From: Alphaproteobacteria bacterium
GTDB taxonomy: Bacteria; Pseudomonadota; Alphaproteobacteria; Sphingomonadales; Emcibacteraceae
Assembly: GCA_002401455.1 (NCBI GenBank)
Contig: NVTE01000002.1
Span: 149,860-213,859 of the forward strand
DNA length: 64,000 nt
Direction of reading: 5' to 3'
Within the stretch, counting starts at the first letter, position 1, and every line of letters begins with the position of its first letter. Below are positions 8,699-17,462 of the stretch, in pieces. The notes below the pieces were generated by a model, which worked only from the letters and a program-made list of their open reading frames with translations, was not told the origin of the DNA and searched no databases. Both the position numbers and the translations under genes were made by a program.

Positions 8699-10248
8699 CG
8701 ATATCTCCTGAAAAAATCGATGTTGTCATTGTTGGTTCCGGGGCTGCTGGCAGCCTGATGGCAGCCAAGCTTAGCCAAGCCGGTAAAAAGGTCCTCATCC
8801 TCGAGGCGGGTCCCGAACGAAAATTACAGGACCTGACCAGTTCCCAGATACACGCCCGTCGCCTGAAATGGGCCGGTGATGCGGTGACGGAACAGGGGGC
8901 TCAGCCCGTGGGCAACGGCTTTAATTCCGGTTATGGCACCGGTGGTTCTGCCCTGCATCACTATGGGGTCTGGCCTAGGCTTCATAGCGAAGACTTCAAG
9001 GTTAAAAGCCTGTTTGGCAAAGGCCTCGACTGGCCGATCAACTACGGTGACCTGCAGCCCTATTATGACCGTATCCAGCAGGAAGTTGGCATATCCGGCG
9101 ACCATCAGGCCGAAGTCTGGCGTCCGGACGGCGCGGCCTATCCCCTGCCCCCGGTGCCGGCTTTTCAGCAGAGCGAGATCATCGCCCGTGGCTTCACCAA
9201 GCTCGGCAAGACCACATCACCGCTGCCCATGGCCCTCAACAGCCACGAATATAACGACCGCCCCGGCTGCCTGTGGGATGGTTGGTGCGATGCCGGTTGT
9301 CCGACCAAGGCCCTGGCCAATCCTCTGGCGGTCTATCTACCCGAGGCCGACAAACAGGGCGCTAAAATCATTCATCAGGCCACCGTCAGCCGGATCCTGA
9401 CCGACAAAAGCGGTAAGAAGGCCACCGGTGTGACCTACCGGACGGCGGCGGGTGACGAAGTGACCCAACTGGCCGGCATGGTTGTCCTCGCGGCATTTGC
9501 CATCCAGACTCCGCGCCTGTTACTCAATAGTGGCCTAGCCAACCGTAGCGGTCTGGTCGGCTCCTACATCATGAGCCATAGTGCAGCCTCGGTCTTCGGC
9601 CTGTTCGAAGACGAGACCGCCCCCTATATGGGACCGACCGGCGGCCAGATGCTCAATCAGGATTCCTATGACCATAAGGACCAACGGCCCCAGGGCTTTG
9701 GCAGTTATCAGTGGATGATTGGCCTGGCGGTAAAACCCAATGACCTGTTGGGCATTGGTGGCAGCAACCCCGGATTATTCGGCGCTAAACTGACCGACTT
9801 CATGAAGACGGCAGCCCAACATTTCGGCAATATGACCGCCTGTGTCGAAGACCTGCCGCTGGCCCAGAACCGGGTCACCCTGTCGACGGAGACCGATCAA
9901 TATGGCCTGCCGCTGGCCACCGTCCACCATAGCGCCGATGCCGCGTCGATGGCGCTGTGGCAGGGGGCGCTTGAGGAAGGCAAACAAATTTTCAAGGCCG
10001 CTGATGCCCGGGAAATCTGGACCGGCCCGCTCGGCCCCATGCATATCATGGGCGGCACCATCATGGGTGAGACGGCAGAGACTTCGGTGACCAATTCCTA
10101 CGGCCAGTGCCACGATATTGATAATCTGTTCATCGCCGGCCCCGGCCTGTTCCCGACCAGCGGCGGGGTCAATCCGACCTTCACCGTTCATGCCCTGGCC
10201 CTGCGGTCAACGGATTACATGCTGAAGAACTGGTCGAGCCTGACCTGA
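8695..10248 (+). CDS. GMC-family FAD oxidoreductase, large subunit
   Basis: This protein of 517 residues has an N-terminal Rossmann FAD motif (VVIVGSGAAGSLMAAKL, Gly-14, 16 and 19), the GMC flavin-attachment region and a C-terminal NPTFTVHALALRSTDYM segment with the catalytic-base region of gluconate/sorbitol dehydrogenase-type GMC enzymes. It probably oxidises a sugar, polyol or alcohol on the periplasmic side after riding through Tat with the preceding subunit. The start at 8695 follows GGAGG by 8 bases; an in-frame ATG at 8680 lies before that site. The usual third subunit, a multi-heme cytochrome c, is not adjacent, so the electron acceptor is unclear. Confidence 0.88.
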   Translation: MTISPEKIDVVIVGSGAAGSLMAAKLSQAGKKVLILEAGPERKLQDLTSSQIHARRLKWAGDAVTEQGAQPVGNGFNSGYGTGGSALHHYGVWPRLHSEDFKVKSLFGKGLDWPINYGDLQPYYDRIQQEVGISGDHQAEVWRPDGAAYPLPPVPAFQQSEIIARGFTKLGKTTSPLPMALNSHEYNDRPGCLWDGWCDAGCPTKALANPLAVYLPEADKQGAKIIHQATVSRILTDKSGKKATGVTYRTAAGDEVTQLAGMVVLAAFAIQTPRLLLNSGLANRSGLVGSYIMSHSAASVFGLFEDETAPYMGPTGGQMLNQDSYDHKDQRPQGFGSYQWMIGLAVKPNDLLGIGGSNPGLFGAKLTDFMKTAAQHFGNMTACVEDLPLAQNRVTLSTETDQYGLPLATVHHSADAASMALWQGALEEGKQIFKAADAREIWTGPLGPMHIMGGTIMGETAETSVTNSYGQCHDIDNLFIAGPGLFPTSGGVNPTFTVHALALRSTDYMLKNWSSLT

Positions 10249-10260
10249 CACTGCTAACAT

Positions 10261-10285
10261 AAAAAAAGGGAGCCAACCGGCTCCC
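10261..10285 (-). terminator. Intrinsic terminator (minus strand)
   Basis: gggagcc-aacc-ggctccc stem-loop (10268-10285), with seven A bases on the plus strand that become the U tract of a minus-strand transcript. It serves the oxidoreductase gene ending at 10295. Confidence 0.9.
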
Positions 10286-10294
10286 TTACATTGC

Positions 10295-11257
10295 TTACAT
10301 ATCCTGAATATGCAGGACCATTTTACCCCTGGTCTGCCAGCTTTCTGATCGGCGGTGCGCCTCAGCAGCCTCTTCCAGTTTCATGACCTCAATGTGGGGT
10401 ATGCTCAATTTCTCTTCGGCATATAACGCCATAATCTGCCCCAGCATCTGGCCATCCGGGCGGTGATGCAAAAATTCAGTCTTGATATTTTTTTGTTTTA
10501 TTTCAGCCATCTCTGGCGGCTCATTATTCATATAAGGCACCGCGCCACCGGCTTTGACAAGATGAATGGCCGCCGTAATCGCCGCCTCATGAGTCACGGA
10601 TTCCAAAACAACGTCAAGACCATCCGGTTCTCTTTCCCGGATCACCTCAGCATAATCAGAAGTGGTATAATCAATGACAACATCAGCGCCGCGGGATTTG
10701 ACATAATCGAAATTATGCTCCCGGGCCGTGGTATAGACATAGGCACCTATATGTTTAGCAATGGCAATGGCCACACTGCCAAGCCCCCCTGCTCCGGCCT
10801 GAATAAGAACCTTCTGACCGGCTTTCAGGTCTGAGAATTCAACCAGCGCCTGCCAGGCAGTCAGGCAAACCAAGGGCAAGGCCGCCCCTTCGATAAAGGA
10901 TATATTCTTGGGCTTTGCGGCGATTGAGGCCACATCGACAGCCACATACTCGGCATAAGTTCCCCCATGGAGAAACCAGCTGAACGCCAGCCCGACCACG
11001 TCCTGATCAACCGTCCAGCCTGAAACCTCGCTGCCGACCTCCACGATCCGGCCGGAAAAGTCCCAGCCCGGAATAATCGGCCATTCTCTTTCGAAAAAAT
11101 CCTGCAACTCACCGGAGCGAAGCCGGCGATCTATGGGGTTTACCGCAGCTGCGGCAACCTGAACCAATACCTGGCCCGCCTTGAGGGATGGTTTTGGCAT
11201 CGTGCCAAACTTCAATACATCCGCAGACCCAAATTCTTCATAATAGATGGCACGCAT
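10295..11257 (-). CDS. NADP-dependent quinone oxidoreductase-like MDR enzyme
   Basis: This 320-residue member of the medium-chain dehydrogenase/reductase family has a GroES-like N-terminal domain (AAAAVNPIDRRLRSG, PIIPGWDFSG) and a Rossmann domain with the nucleotide motif (VLIQAGAGGLGSVAIAIAKH). The catalytic and structural zinc ligands of alcohol dehydrogenases are absent, which places it with quinone-oxidoreductase-type enzymes that reduce quinones or activated double bonds with NAD(P)H. It sits alone between terminators, downstream of the TonB receptor gene on the same strand. The substrate is unknown. Confidence 0.85.
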   Translation of the reverse strand: MRAIYYEEFGSADVLKFGTMPKPSLKAGQVLVQVAAAAVNPIDRRLRSGELQDFFEREWPIIPGWDFSGRIVEVGSEVSGWTVDQDVVGLAFSWFLHGGTYAEYVAVDVASIAAKPKNISFIEGAALPLVCLTAWQALVEFSDLKAGQKVLIQAGAGGLGSVAIAIAKHIGAYVYTTAREHNFDYVKSRGADVVIDYTTSDYAEVIREREPDGLDVVLESVTHEAAITAAIHLVKAGGAVPYMNNEPPEMAEIKQKNIKTEFLHHRPDGQMLGQIMALYAEEKLSIPHIEVMKLEEAAEAHRRSESWQTRGKMVLHIQDM

Positions 11258-11290
11258 TTCATTCCTCCTGTCGTTGTTTATGGACCATTA

Positions 11291-11320
11291 AAAAAGGGGA
11301 GACAACTGCCCCCCCTTTTT
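11291..11320 (-). terminator. Intrinsic terminator after TonB receptor gene (minus strand)
   Basis: aaaaagggg pairs with cccccttttt around a loop of about 12 bases. It lies just beyond the receptor stop codon, in front of the next minus-strand gene. Confidence 0.8.
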
Positions 11321-11339
11321 CATGTCTTTTATCTAGCCC

Positions 11340-13844
11340 TTACTCGAAGGTATATTTAACATTAATCCCGAACCAGCGTGGAGCCCGGTACGCGACTTCG
11401 TTACAACCACATAAGGTGGCAAGATCGAAGCCCTGAGTTCCGGCACGGACATCAGTCAGATTACGCGCCTGAAGGGCCACTTCAAACGTATCATCCGCAT
11501 TGCTCCATCCCAAGCGAGCGTTCATCATGAAATAGCTATCAAATTGGTCAGCGTCAAAATTTCTCAGATTATAGAAGAACGAATCTGACCATGACGCATC
11601 AGCCAACACTGACATCAGGCCGCCAAACGCATCCCATTCATAGCGAACCAATCCAGAGAACTGGAACTTGGGGGTATAGGTCGGATCAACGTCACGGACA
11701 ATCGGTCCGCCGATACGCATAGGAACATCCTTGACGACCGCATCAATCCAGGACCCGGAAATCTGGGTTAACAAACCCGGGAACGGCGTGGCCTGCAACT
11801 CGAAATCAGCCCCGATATATCGGGCATCAGCATTAACAACAATCCCGGAAACCCCCGTGAACAGGAAGGCCTGGTAATCATTGTAATCATAATAAAAGAC
11901 GTTGGCGTTAAACCGGGCACGGCCATCGGCGAAGGATTTTTTGAAACCCGCTTCATAACTATACAGAACCTCTTCATCATAAGGTATTGCCTGTTCCAGA
12001 TCAGGAACCGGTAATCCCCCAGCTAATTGAGCGTTAAAGCTGCCGGCTTTTACCCCGCGTTTCAGGGATGCAAAAACCAGCAAGTCATCATTTGGACGAT
12101 ATTCCACCCGAAGATTGCCCGCCCAGAGCGTATCACTTGTGTTGCCAAAGAAGGTTGAGGGAACACCACCGGGATAAATCGGACCAATCTGGAAAGGGTC
12201 GCCCTGATGAATTTCAAAGGAACTCTGTGTCGGATAAATATTCTGAGAAAATTCGTAATCTTTCTTTTCAGAAATGACACGAAGACCGGCAATCAACGTC
12301 AATTGATCTGTCACGTCATATTCCACCTGACCAAAGGCAGAATAGGAATTGGTCTTAAGTTTGGCATCAGACCCAAGGTCATACGGTGCCCCGGGAACCA
12401 CACTCCCGACGGGAAATTTCAAGCCGTTATCGGCATCATTGTCAATATTCAGGTAAAATGCCCCGACAACCCAGCGCGTTTTATCGCCTTCACCATTAAC
12501 CCGAATTTCCTGGGTAAAACTAGTGGCATCGACACCGGCATAGTTGGCAGATTGATTGACAGGCGCGGCATCCACATCAATGAACAGCAGTTTTTCATAA
12601 CTCTTAAAGTCAGAAATAGCTGTTAAGGTCATGGTGTCGTTAAGATCCCAACCGATATTCAGGTTAACACCATAGGTATCGATCGTCCCGTGATCTTCAA
12701 AGGCAAAATCACTTGATGTGGTAAAGTCAGCGCCATCAGGATCAAGGTAGCCAAAGAAATCAGTGCCAGCGCCAAAACGGGAGGTCAGGAAAGCATCAGC
12801 TGGGTCATTGTCTCCTATTCCAAACTTACCGTTATTGTCCAGGTCAGAGCCCAAATCTTCCCCATCAGAACCAATAGTGAGCCGCGTTTCACCCGCTGCC
12901 ACATCAATAACATTTGTCAGCTCCTCGACCCCGTCAATTTTTTCGAAAACAGCAATAGTTGGTTTTGACTGGTAAGGGCCCGTGCCCAGAGTACTGGTCG
13001 AGTAATTGCCGGAAAGACGAATGGACAGGGTATCTTTCGGTTCAAACAGGAAGGTTGCCCGGGCAGAAAATGTATCGTCGCTGCCTAAATTAGCGCCTGC
13101 GCCCTCACCCGGGGAGCCGCCAAATTGACCCGCAGGGTAATTATTTTTCAGAAACCCGTCATACTTCCGGTATTTAACCGCAAATCTTGCCGCCGCCTTG
13201 TCTGAGAAAGGCACATTCACAGCCCCTGTCAGATCAACGCCGTCAGCATTGGCCGGCGTATCAAACAGACCATAGGTCACATCAAGATAACCGCCAAAAG
13301 CATCAAAGGTTGGCTGACGACTGACATAATGGATCAATCCGCCGGTGGCATTCCGACCAAAAAGCGTGCCCTGTGGGCCCTTGAGAATTTCCACCCGGTC
13401 AATATCAAACGTCGCAAAGGACTGGGCCTGGGCAATGGCGATATAGCCTTCATCCAGATAAACCGCATTGGGAGATTCCACAATGTCATTGAAGTCATTC
13501 TGCGTAACACCCCGAATGGTAAACTGGGTATTCTGGCCCGCAAGGTTACCACTGATGTGGACGCCCGGAACAAGATCAGCAACTTCGGAACTTTGCGTTA
13601 CACCCATTTTGTCCAGCATGCCGCCGGAAAAGGCCGAGATGGCGATGCCGACATCCTGCAAATTTTGTGAGCGTTTTTGTGCGGTAACGGTAATTTCTTC
13701 CAGCATATTCGCTGGTTTTACCGCTTCCCCTTCAGCCTGTGCGAAAGCAGTTCCGCTAGTGGCCAGTACGATACCGGCTAGGGCACTATAGCCCAACAGC
13801 TGGTTTACCAGATGAGTTTTTTTTCTAAAAAATTTGTGAGTCAC
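11340..13844 (-). CDS. TonB-dependent outer-membrane receptor
   Basis: This protein of about 834 residues imports an unknown ligand through the outer membrane using TonB energy. It has a signal peptide (ending near GTAFAQA), a TonB box-like stretch (EEITVTAQKR), a plug domain (VGIAISAFSGGMLDKMG ... VEILKGPQGTLFGRNATGG) and a C-terminal beta-barrel ending in aromatic Phe (INVKYTFE). I chose GTG at 13844 because gggaga lies 6 bases upstream; the longer frame would begin at TTG 13871 inside the leader. It is single-gene, bounded by terminators, next to ridA-korB-korA and close to the benzoyl-CoA reductase operon, so uptake of an aromatic compound is a reasonable guess only. Confidence 0.93.
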   Translation of the reverse strand: MTHKFFRKKTHLVNQLLGYSALAGIVLATSGTAFAQAEGEAVKPANMLEEITVTAQKRSQNLQDVGIAISAFSGGMLDKMGVTQSSEVADLVPGVHISGNLAGQNTQFTIRGVTQNDFNDIVESPNAVYLDEGYIAIAQAQSFATFDIDRVEILKGPQGTLFGRNATGGLIHYVSRQPTFDAFGGYLDVTYGLFDTPANADGVDLTGAVNVPFSDKAAARFAVKYRKYDGFLKNNYPAGQFGGSPGEGAGANLGSDDTFSARATFLFEPKDTLSIRLSGNYSTSTLGTGPYQSKPTIAVFEKIDGVEELTNVIDVAAGETRLTIGSDGEDLGSDLDNNGKFGIGDNDPADAFLTSRFGAGTDFFGYLDPDGADFTTSSDFAFEDHGTIDTYGVNLNIGWDLNDTMTLTAISDFKSYEKLLFIDVDAAPVNQSANYAGVDATSFTQEIRVNGEGDKTRWVVGAFYLNIDNDADNGLKFPVGSVVPGAPYDLGSDAKLKTNSYSAFGQVEYDVTDQLTLIAGLRVISEKKDYEFSQNIYPTQSSFEIHQGDPFQIGPIYPGGVPSTFFGNTSDTLWAGNLRVEYRPNDDLLVFASLKRGVKAGSFNAQLAGGLPVPDLEQAIPYDEEVLYSYEAGFKKSFADGRARFNANVFYYDYNDYQAFLFTGVSGIVVNADARYIGADFELQATPFPGLLTQISGSWIDAVVKDVPMRIGGPIVRDVDPTYTPKFQFSGLVRYEWDAFGGLMSVLADASWSDSFFYNLRNFDADQFDSYFMMNARLGWSNADDTFEVALQARNLTDVRAGTQGFDLATLCGCNEVAYRAPRWFGINVKYTFE

Positions 13845-14045
13845 TATATTTCTCCCTGTCTTATAAGACAATATATTATCATTTGCTGACCATTCAAATC
13901 AGCAATACCCGAATTTTACTATTAATTTTTAAATACTTTTTTTACTGAACTTAAGTTTTGTTTTTATATGCATTCTTATTATTAATTTAAACTTAAAATA
14001 AATACACCCACTTTGTCAACCAGAATTTCTTAGGCCCCATCAAAC

Positions 14046-14082
14046 AAAAAAAGCCCGATGGACCTATTGTCATCCATCGGGC
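14046..14082 (-). terminator. Intrinsic terminator after ridA (minus strand)
   Basis: A perfect 10-base stem (14053-14062 with 14073-14082, gcccgatgga/tccatcgggc) is followed in the minus direction by a seven-U tract. It closes the korA-korB-ridA unit. Confidence 0.92.
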
Positions 14083-14112
14083 GGGGTATAATTACTTTAG
14101 ATATTTACTTTT

Positions 14113-14499
14113 TTAAACCATTGCAGTTGCTTCGATTTCTATTTTCGCCCCCTGCTCTACAAGTCCAGCAATCTGGATGAGCGACATGACCGGGTAAGTA
14201 TTTCCCATCACCTCACGATAGACCGCACCGAGTTGTTTCTGGTTATCCAGATATTCCTGCTTATGGGTCACGAACCAGGTCAGTCGAACAATATGTTCCG
14301 GCCCGGCATCACATTCTTTCAACACGCTGAGAATATTTTTCAAAGCCTGCTTCACCTGATCCACCAAGGCATCTGACTCAAACTCTTCCTTCTCGTTCCA
14401 GCCCACCTGACCGGCAACAAAAACCATATCACCTTTGGCCTTGATGCCGTTTGAATAGCCTTTAGGCCGGGGCCAGTTTGGCGGTTGCAATATTTCCAT
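14113..14499 (-). CDS. RidA/YjgF-family protein
   Basis: This 128-residue protein has the RidA fold signature (FVAGQVGWNEKEEFE near the N-terminus, C-terminal VMSLIQIAGLVEQGAKIEIEATAMV). Family members hydrolyse reactive enamine/imine intermediates, but several paralogues act in degradation pathways with unknown chemistry. The start ATG follows GGAGAG. It lies 28 bases after korB on the same strand and before the terminator, so it is probably co-transcribed with the 2-oxoacid:ferredoxin oxidoreductase. I cannot confirm the deaminase arginine without an alignment. Confidence 0.88.
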   Translation of the reverse strand: MEILQPPNWPRPKGYSNGIKAKGDMVFVAGQVGWNEKEEFESDALVDQVKQALKNILSVLKECDAGPEHIVRLTWFVTHKQEYLDNQKQLGAVYREVMGNTYPVMSLIQIAGLVEQGAKIEIEATAMV

Positions 14500-14527
14500 T
14501 TTTTTTACTCTCCGTTAGGGTGAGGCC

Positions 14528-15361
14528 TCAAACCTCAAATTGTTTTTGAATTTCCGTGATATCGCCTTTTTCCTCACCGCATGAAAAACGGTAGGGCTCC
14601 CGAGTTCCCCGGTAAAGAACACCTGTGTTAAAGCCGTCATCGGACATGAGACGCCGGGCCGCCCGCGCCGGGTCATCGGTCTCCGGCACCATGGCCTCAT
14701 GAACTTTTTCTTTCCAGGCCTTCTGATCCGGCCGGAAGGTGACACAGGGACTTAATATCTGAACAAAGGAAAATCCGGGATGCTCGATCGCGTCGGCAAT
14801 GACACTTGCCGTACCCTTCACATCACCGGAAAAGGTCCGGGCTATGAAGTTGGCCCCGGAAGCCAAAGCAATCACCAAGGGGTGAAACGGCGACAGGCCG
14901 GTGCCGCCCGGGGATAAGGCACTGTCCCAGCTGGGATCTGTGGTCGGGGACGGCTGCCCCTTGGTCATGCCATAAACCTCATTATCCATAACGATATAGG
15001 TCATATCCGTATTGCGCCTGCAAGCATGTAGGAAATGGTTGCCGCCAATGGAAAAACCATCCCCGTCGCCGCCGGCGGCAATCACCGTAAGCTCTGGACG
15101 GGCGACCTTAACCCCGGTCGCCACTGCCAGCCCCCGGCCATGAATGGTATGAAAGCCGTAGGTATTGGTATAGGCCGGTATCCGGGATGAACAGCCAATC
15201 CCAGAGATGACAGCGATATTTTTCGGGTCCAGTTTCAGCTTGGCAAACGCCTGGGTCACTGACATCAGAACATGATAATCACCGCAACCCGAACACCATA
15301 CCGGCTTCAGTTTGGTTTTATAGTCACTGGCTTTGAATTTTTTTGGGGTTAACTCGTTCAT
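14528..15361 (-). CDS. korB: 2-oxoacid:ferredoxin oxidoreductase, beta subunit
   Basis: This 277-residue thiamine-diphosphate-binding subunit belongs to the KorB family. Cysteines in WCSGCGD, GIGCSSR and ILSPCVTF are placed to bind the [4Fe-4S] cluster, and GGDGDGFSIGG plus the following DNEVYGMTKGQPSPT form the ThDP/Mg and catalytic-loop region. With the alpha subunit it oxidatively decarboxylates a 2-oxoacid, most likely 2-oxoglutarate, to the CoA ester and reduces ferredoxin. Its ATG at 15361 overlaps the korA stop in ATGA, indicating translational coupling. It is divergent from the benzoyl-CoA reductase operon, where reduced ferredoxin is consumed. Confidence 0.92.
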   Translation of the reverse strand: MNELTPKKFKASDYKTKLKPVWCSGCGDYHVLMSVTQAFAKLKLDPKNIAVISGIGCSSRIPAYTNTYGFHTIHGRGLAVATGVKVARPELTVIAAGGDGDGFSIGGNHFLHACRRNTDMTYIVMDNEVYGMTKGQPSPTTDPSWDSALSPGGTGLSPFHPLVIALASGANFIARTFSGDVKGTASVIADAIEHPGFSFVQILSPCVTFRPDQKAWKEKVHEAMVPETDDPARAARRLMSDDGFNTGVLYRGTREPYRFSCGEEKGDITEIQKQFEV

Positions 15362-17106
15362 AGCGCGTTCCATTCTTTAAGGATATCAACAATTTCTCCG
15401 GGTCGAATAATCAGCGGTCCGGGTCGGCGGAAGGACTTGATTTCACCCGGCATATCGTAATGTGCCCGCAGCAGTTTTAGAAACTGCCCGGAATGGCTCT
15501 GCTCAACGACAAGTATACGTTTTGCGCCTTTCAGGGCCTGATCGAATTGCAGCGGCAACGCCGGCAACAACAGACGAATAGCCACCAGCTTGCAGTCAAT
15601 GCCCTCTGCCTTCAGACGCTCAATGCCTTCACGCACGGCATTAGTCGTCGAGCCCCAGGTCAGCACCACAAGCTCACACCCCTCATCACCTTCCACATCG
15701 GCCCAATGGTCGCCGTAATTGAAATCGGCAACCTTTCGGTCCCTCTTATCCATCTGGTCCCGGTGATCTTCCATCAGGGTAGAGGGCAGGCCCTTGGGGT
15801 TATGCTCCAGCCCGTCCGCGGTATATTGCCCACCCGGCGTGCCCGGCAGGGTCATGGCCGAGACCCCATCCGCGGTCACCGCGTAGCGCAGGTAATCCTC
15901 TGTCGGTGCTTTTTCCACAAGGCGCTGGGCCATGAAGGAAATATTGGCTGGCGGATCAATGATGGTACTGGCTTGGCCCATAAACTGATCGGACAGAACG
16001 ATGGCCGCCGTCTGCATGGCTTCCGCCAGATAAACAGACCACTGGGTGGTGAAAATACAATCCTCAACCGAGGTCGCCGCCGTCACAATATGAGGCGCAT
16101 CCCCGTGCAGGCCGTAAACCGCAATATTCAGATCCGTCTGCTCAGATTTGGTCGGCACACCCGTTGATGGCCCACCCCGCATCACATTGACAATCACCAC
16201 CGGCGTTTCCGATGACACCGCAAGGCCAATGCCTTCCATCATCAGGGAAAGCCCCGGGCCTGAGGTTGCGGTCAGGGAAGGTCGGCCGCCGAAAGACGCA
16301 CCAATGGCCATATTGATAGAGGCCAGTTCGTCCTCGGCCTGGACCAGTGTACCTCCCACCTTTTGCAGGTTCGGGGACATCCATTCCAGGACCTCGGTCG
16401 CCGGCGTGATGGGATACGCCGCCACAAACCGAATGCCGCCCCGAAGAGCGCCAAAACCGGCGGCCTGATTGCCACTGATCAGCCATCTTTTAGGGTGACC
16501 TGTGTCGTCGTCGCTAATCGTTGCCACTTTTACCGGCGATGTCACCTCAACCGCCGCCTGATAACCGGCCCGGACCGCCGCCCGACTGGCTGTTACAGCG
16601 GCGTCACCCTTTTTTCTGAGTTTCTTGGCAATTATCTCATTAATCGGAGCTTCTGAAAGCCCAATCAGGGCAGCGACCAATCCCAGTATAACCATATTGG
16701 CCCGCCCGCCATCCACTGCGGCCGCCAGCTCCCCGATGGGAACCTCAACCACCCGTGCGCCCGAGGCTGTAAGAATTTCCGGAATATCGCCGGTCGCCGG
16801 ATCGGTAATGATCAGACTGTGTGGACCCAGAGGAACTTCCCCGGCAAAACGCTCCGCCCCTTTCCAGTCTACCGCCACCAGAATATCAAAGGTATCATCG
16901 ACACAATGAACCGGTCGGCTGGATAACCGCAGCAGGGCAGCCGCCTCGCCACCCCTGATCTGTGGCCCTACGGTCCGGGTCATCAGGCCGTAAAGGCCGG
17001 CCTTGGTTGCCGCCTCCAGCATCATATTTCCCGCCGTCATCACACCGGCTCCGCCACTGCCGACCATGGCCACTGAGACAGACGTATTTTGATCTCCTTC
17101 GGTCAT
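15358..17106 (-). CDS. korA: 2-oxoacid:ferredoxin oxidoreductase, fused gamma-alpha subunit
   Basis: This 582-residue protein has an N-terminal gamma domain (about 1-185: VGSGGAGVMTAG, TVGPQIRGGEAAALLR) fused to the pyrimidine-binding alpha domain (about 205-580: FVAAYPITPATEVLEWM, EDELASINMAIGASFGG, TSGPGLSLMMEG). This gamma-alpha fusion with a separate beta subunit is the architecture of KorAB-type enzymes, including the one that supplies ferredoxin electrons to benzoyl-CoA reductase in Thauera (established). Here the gene faces away from oah-bcrCBAD-fdx across a 356-base regulatory region. The substrate, 2-oxoglutarate, is inferred from family and context. Confidence 0.92.
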   Translation of the reverse strand: MTEGDQNTSVSVAMVGSGGAGVMTAGNMMLEAATKAGLYGLMTRTVGPQIRGGEAAALLRLSSRPVHCVDDTFDILVAVDWKGAERFAGEVPLGPHSLIITDPATGDIPEILTASGARVVEVPIGELAAAVDGGRANMVILGLVAALIGLSEAPINEIIAKKLRKKGDAAVTASRAAVRAGYQAAVEVTSPVKVATISDDDTGHPKRWLISGNQAAGFGALRGGIRFVAAYPITPATEVLEWMSPNLQKVGGTLVQAEDELASINMAIGASFGGRPSLTATSGPGLSLMMEGIGLAVSSETPVVIVNVMRGGPSTGVPTKSEQTDLNIAVYGLHGDAPHIVTAATSVEDCIFTTQWSVYLAEAMQTAAIVLSDQFMGQASTIIDPPANISFMAQRLVEKAPTEDYLRYAVTADGVSAMTLPGTPGGQYTADGLEHNPKGLPSTLMEDHRDQMDKRDRKVADFNYGDHWADVEGDEGCELVVLTWGSTTNAVREGIERLKAEGIDCKLVAIRLLLPALPLQFDQALKGAKRILVVEQSHSGQFLKLLRAHYDMPGEIKSFRRPGPLIIRPGEIVDILKEWNAL

Positions 17107-17369
17107 ATCACTCTTCCTCTTCTTCCTGTCATTGGTTTCTTTATGTGCAAACTTTTCAATGCATCACTGAAAATCTGTCAATTTTGATTTCAACCTGAAG
17201 TATTTTGAAAATTTATTATTTCAGGCCTTGACCTTTAATTCGGTATTGTGGTACTTAATTACTACTTTAATGAGTCATTGCCGCTTCGTCAACCACTGTT
17301 ACACAATAAAAAAGAGATGACAGAAGAGAAGCAGAGCAATTGGACCGACAGAATTAATCAGGGCACTTA

Positions 17370-17386
17370 ATGGGTCGTACACCCAT
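17370..17386. promoter_or_regulatory. Inverted repeat upstream of oah-bcr operon
   Basis: atgggt-N5-acccat is a perfect 6-base inverted repeat about 77 bases before the oah start codon. It is a candidate operator, for example for a MarR-type (BadR-like) regulator (inference). Confidence 0.4.
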
Positions 17387-17405
17387 CATTACGAATGTTG
17401 AGCAG

Positions 17406-17417
17406 TGTGATGTCACA
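17406..17417. promoter_or_regulatory. tgtga-tg-tcaca palindrome upstream of oah
   Basis: A short perfect inverted repeat (5-base arms, 2-base spacer) lies 45 bases before the oah start. It shares half-sites with CRP-type boxes but the 2-base spacer is too short for a standard CRP site (N6). It may be a different operator. Confidence 0.35.
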
Positions 17418-17462
17418 ACTGCAAATGGATATATTTGGAAAAAAGTGAAGGAGCCTTGAGTT

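Larger units (their letters stand above)
17107..17462. promoter_or_regulatory. Divergent regulatory region korA / oah-bcr operon
   Basis: This 356-base AT-rich non-coding stretch separates two divergent units of one pathway. I see two short perfect inverted repeats near the oah start (listed separately) and a TTGACC hexamer at 17228-17233 followed about 18 bases later by tactta, a possible sigma-70 promoter toward oah. I see no clear TTGAT-N4-ATCAA FNR site. Confidence 0.5.

Noticed and set aside
10295-11257. Candidate for the missing 6-hydroxycyclohexenoyl-CoA dehydrogenase (Had)
   Set aside because: At 320 residues without zinc ligands it reads as a quinone-oxidoreductase-type enzyme, unlike the longer zinc-type Had.
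17406-17417. CRP/FNR box before oah
   Set aside because: Half-sites match tgtga/tcaca but the spacer is 2 rather than 6 bases, so it is kept only as an unnamed palindrome.
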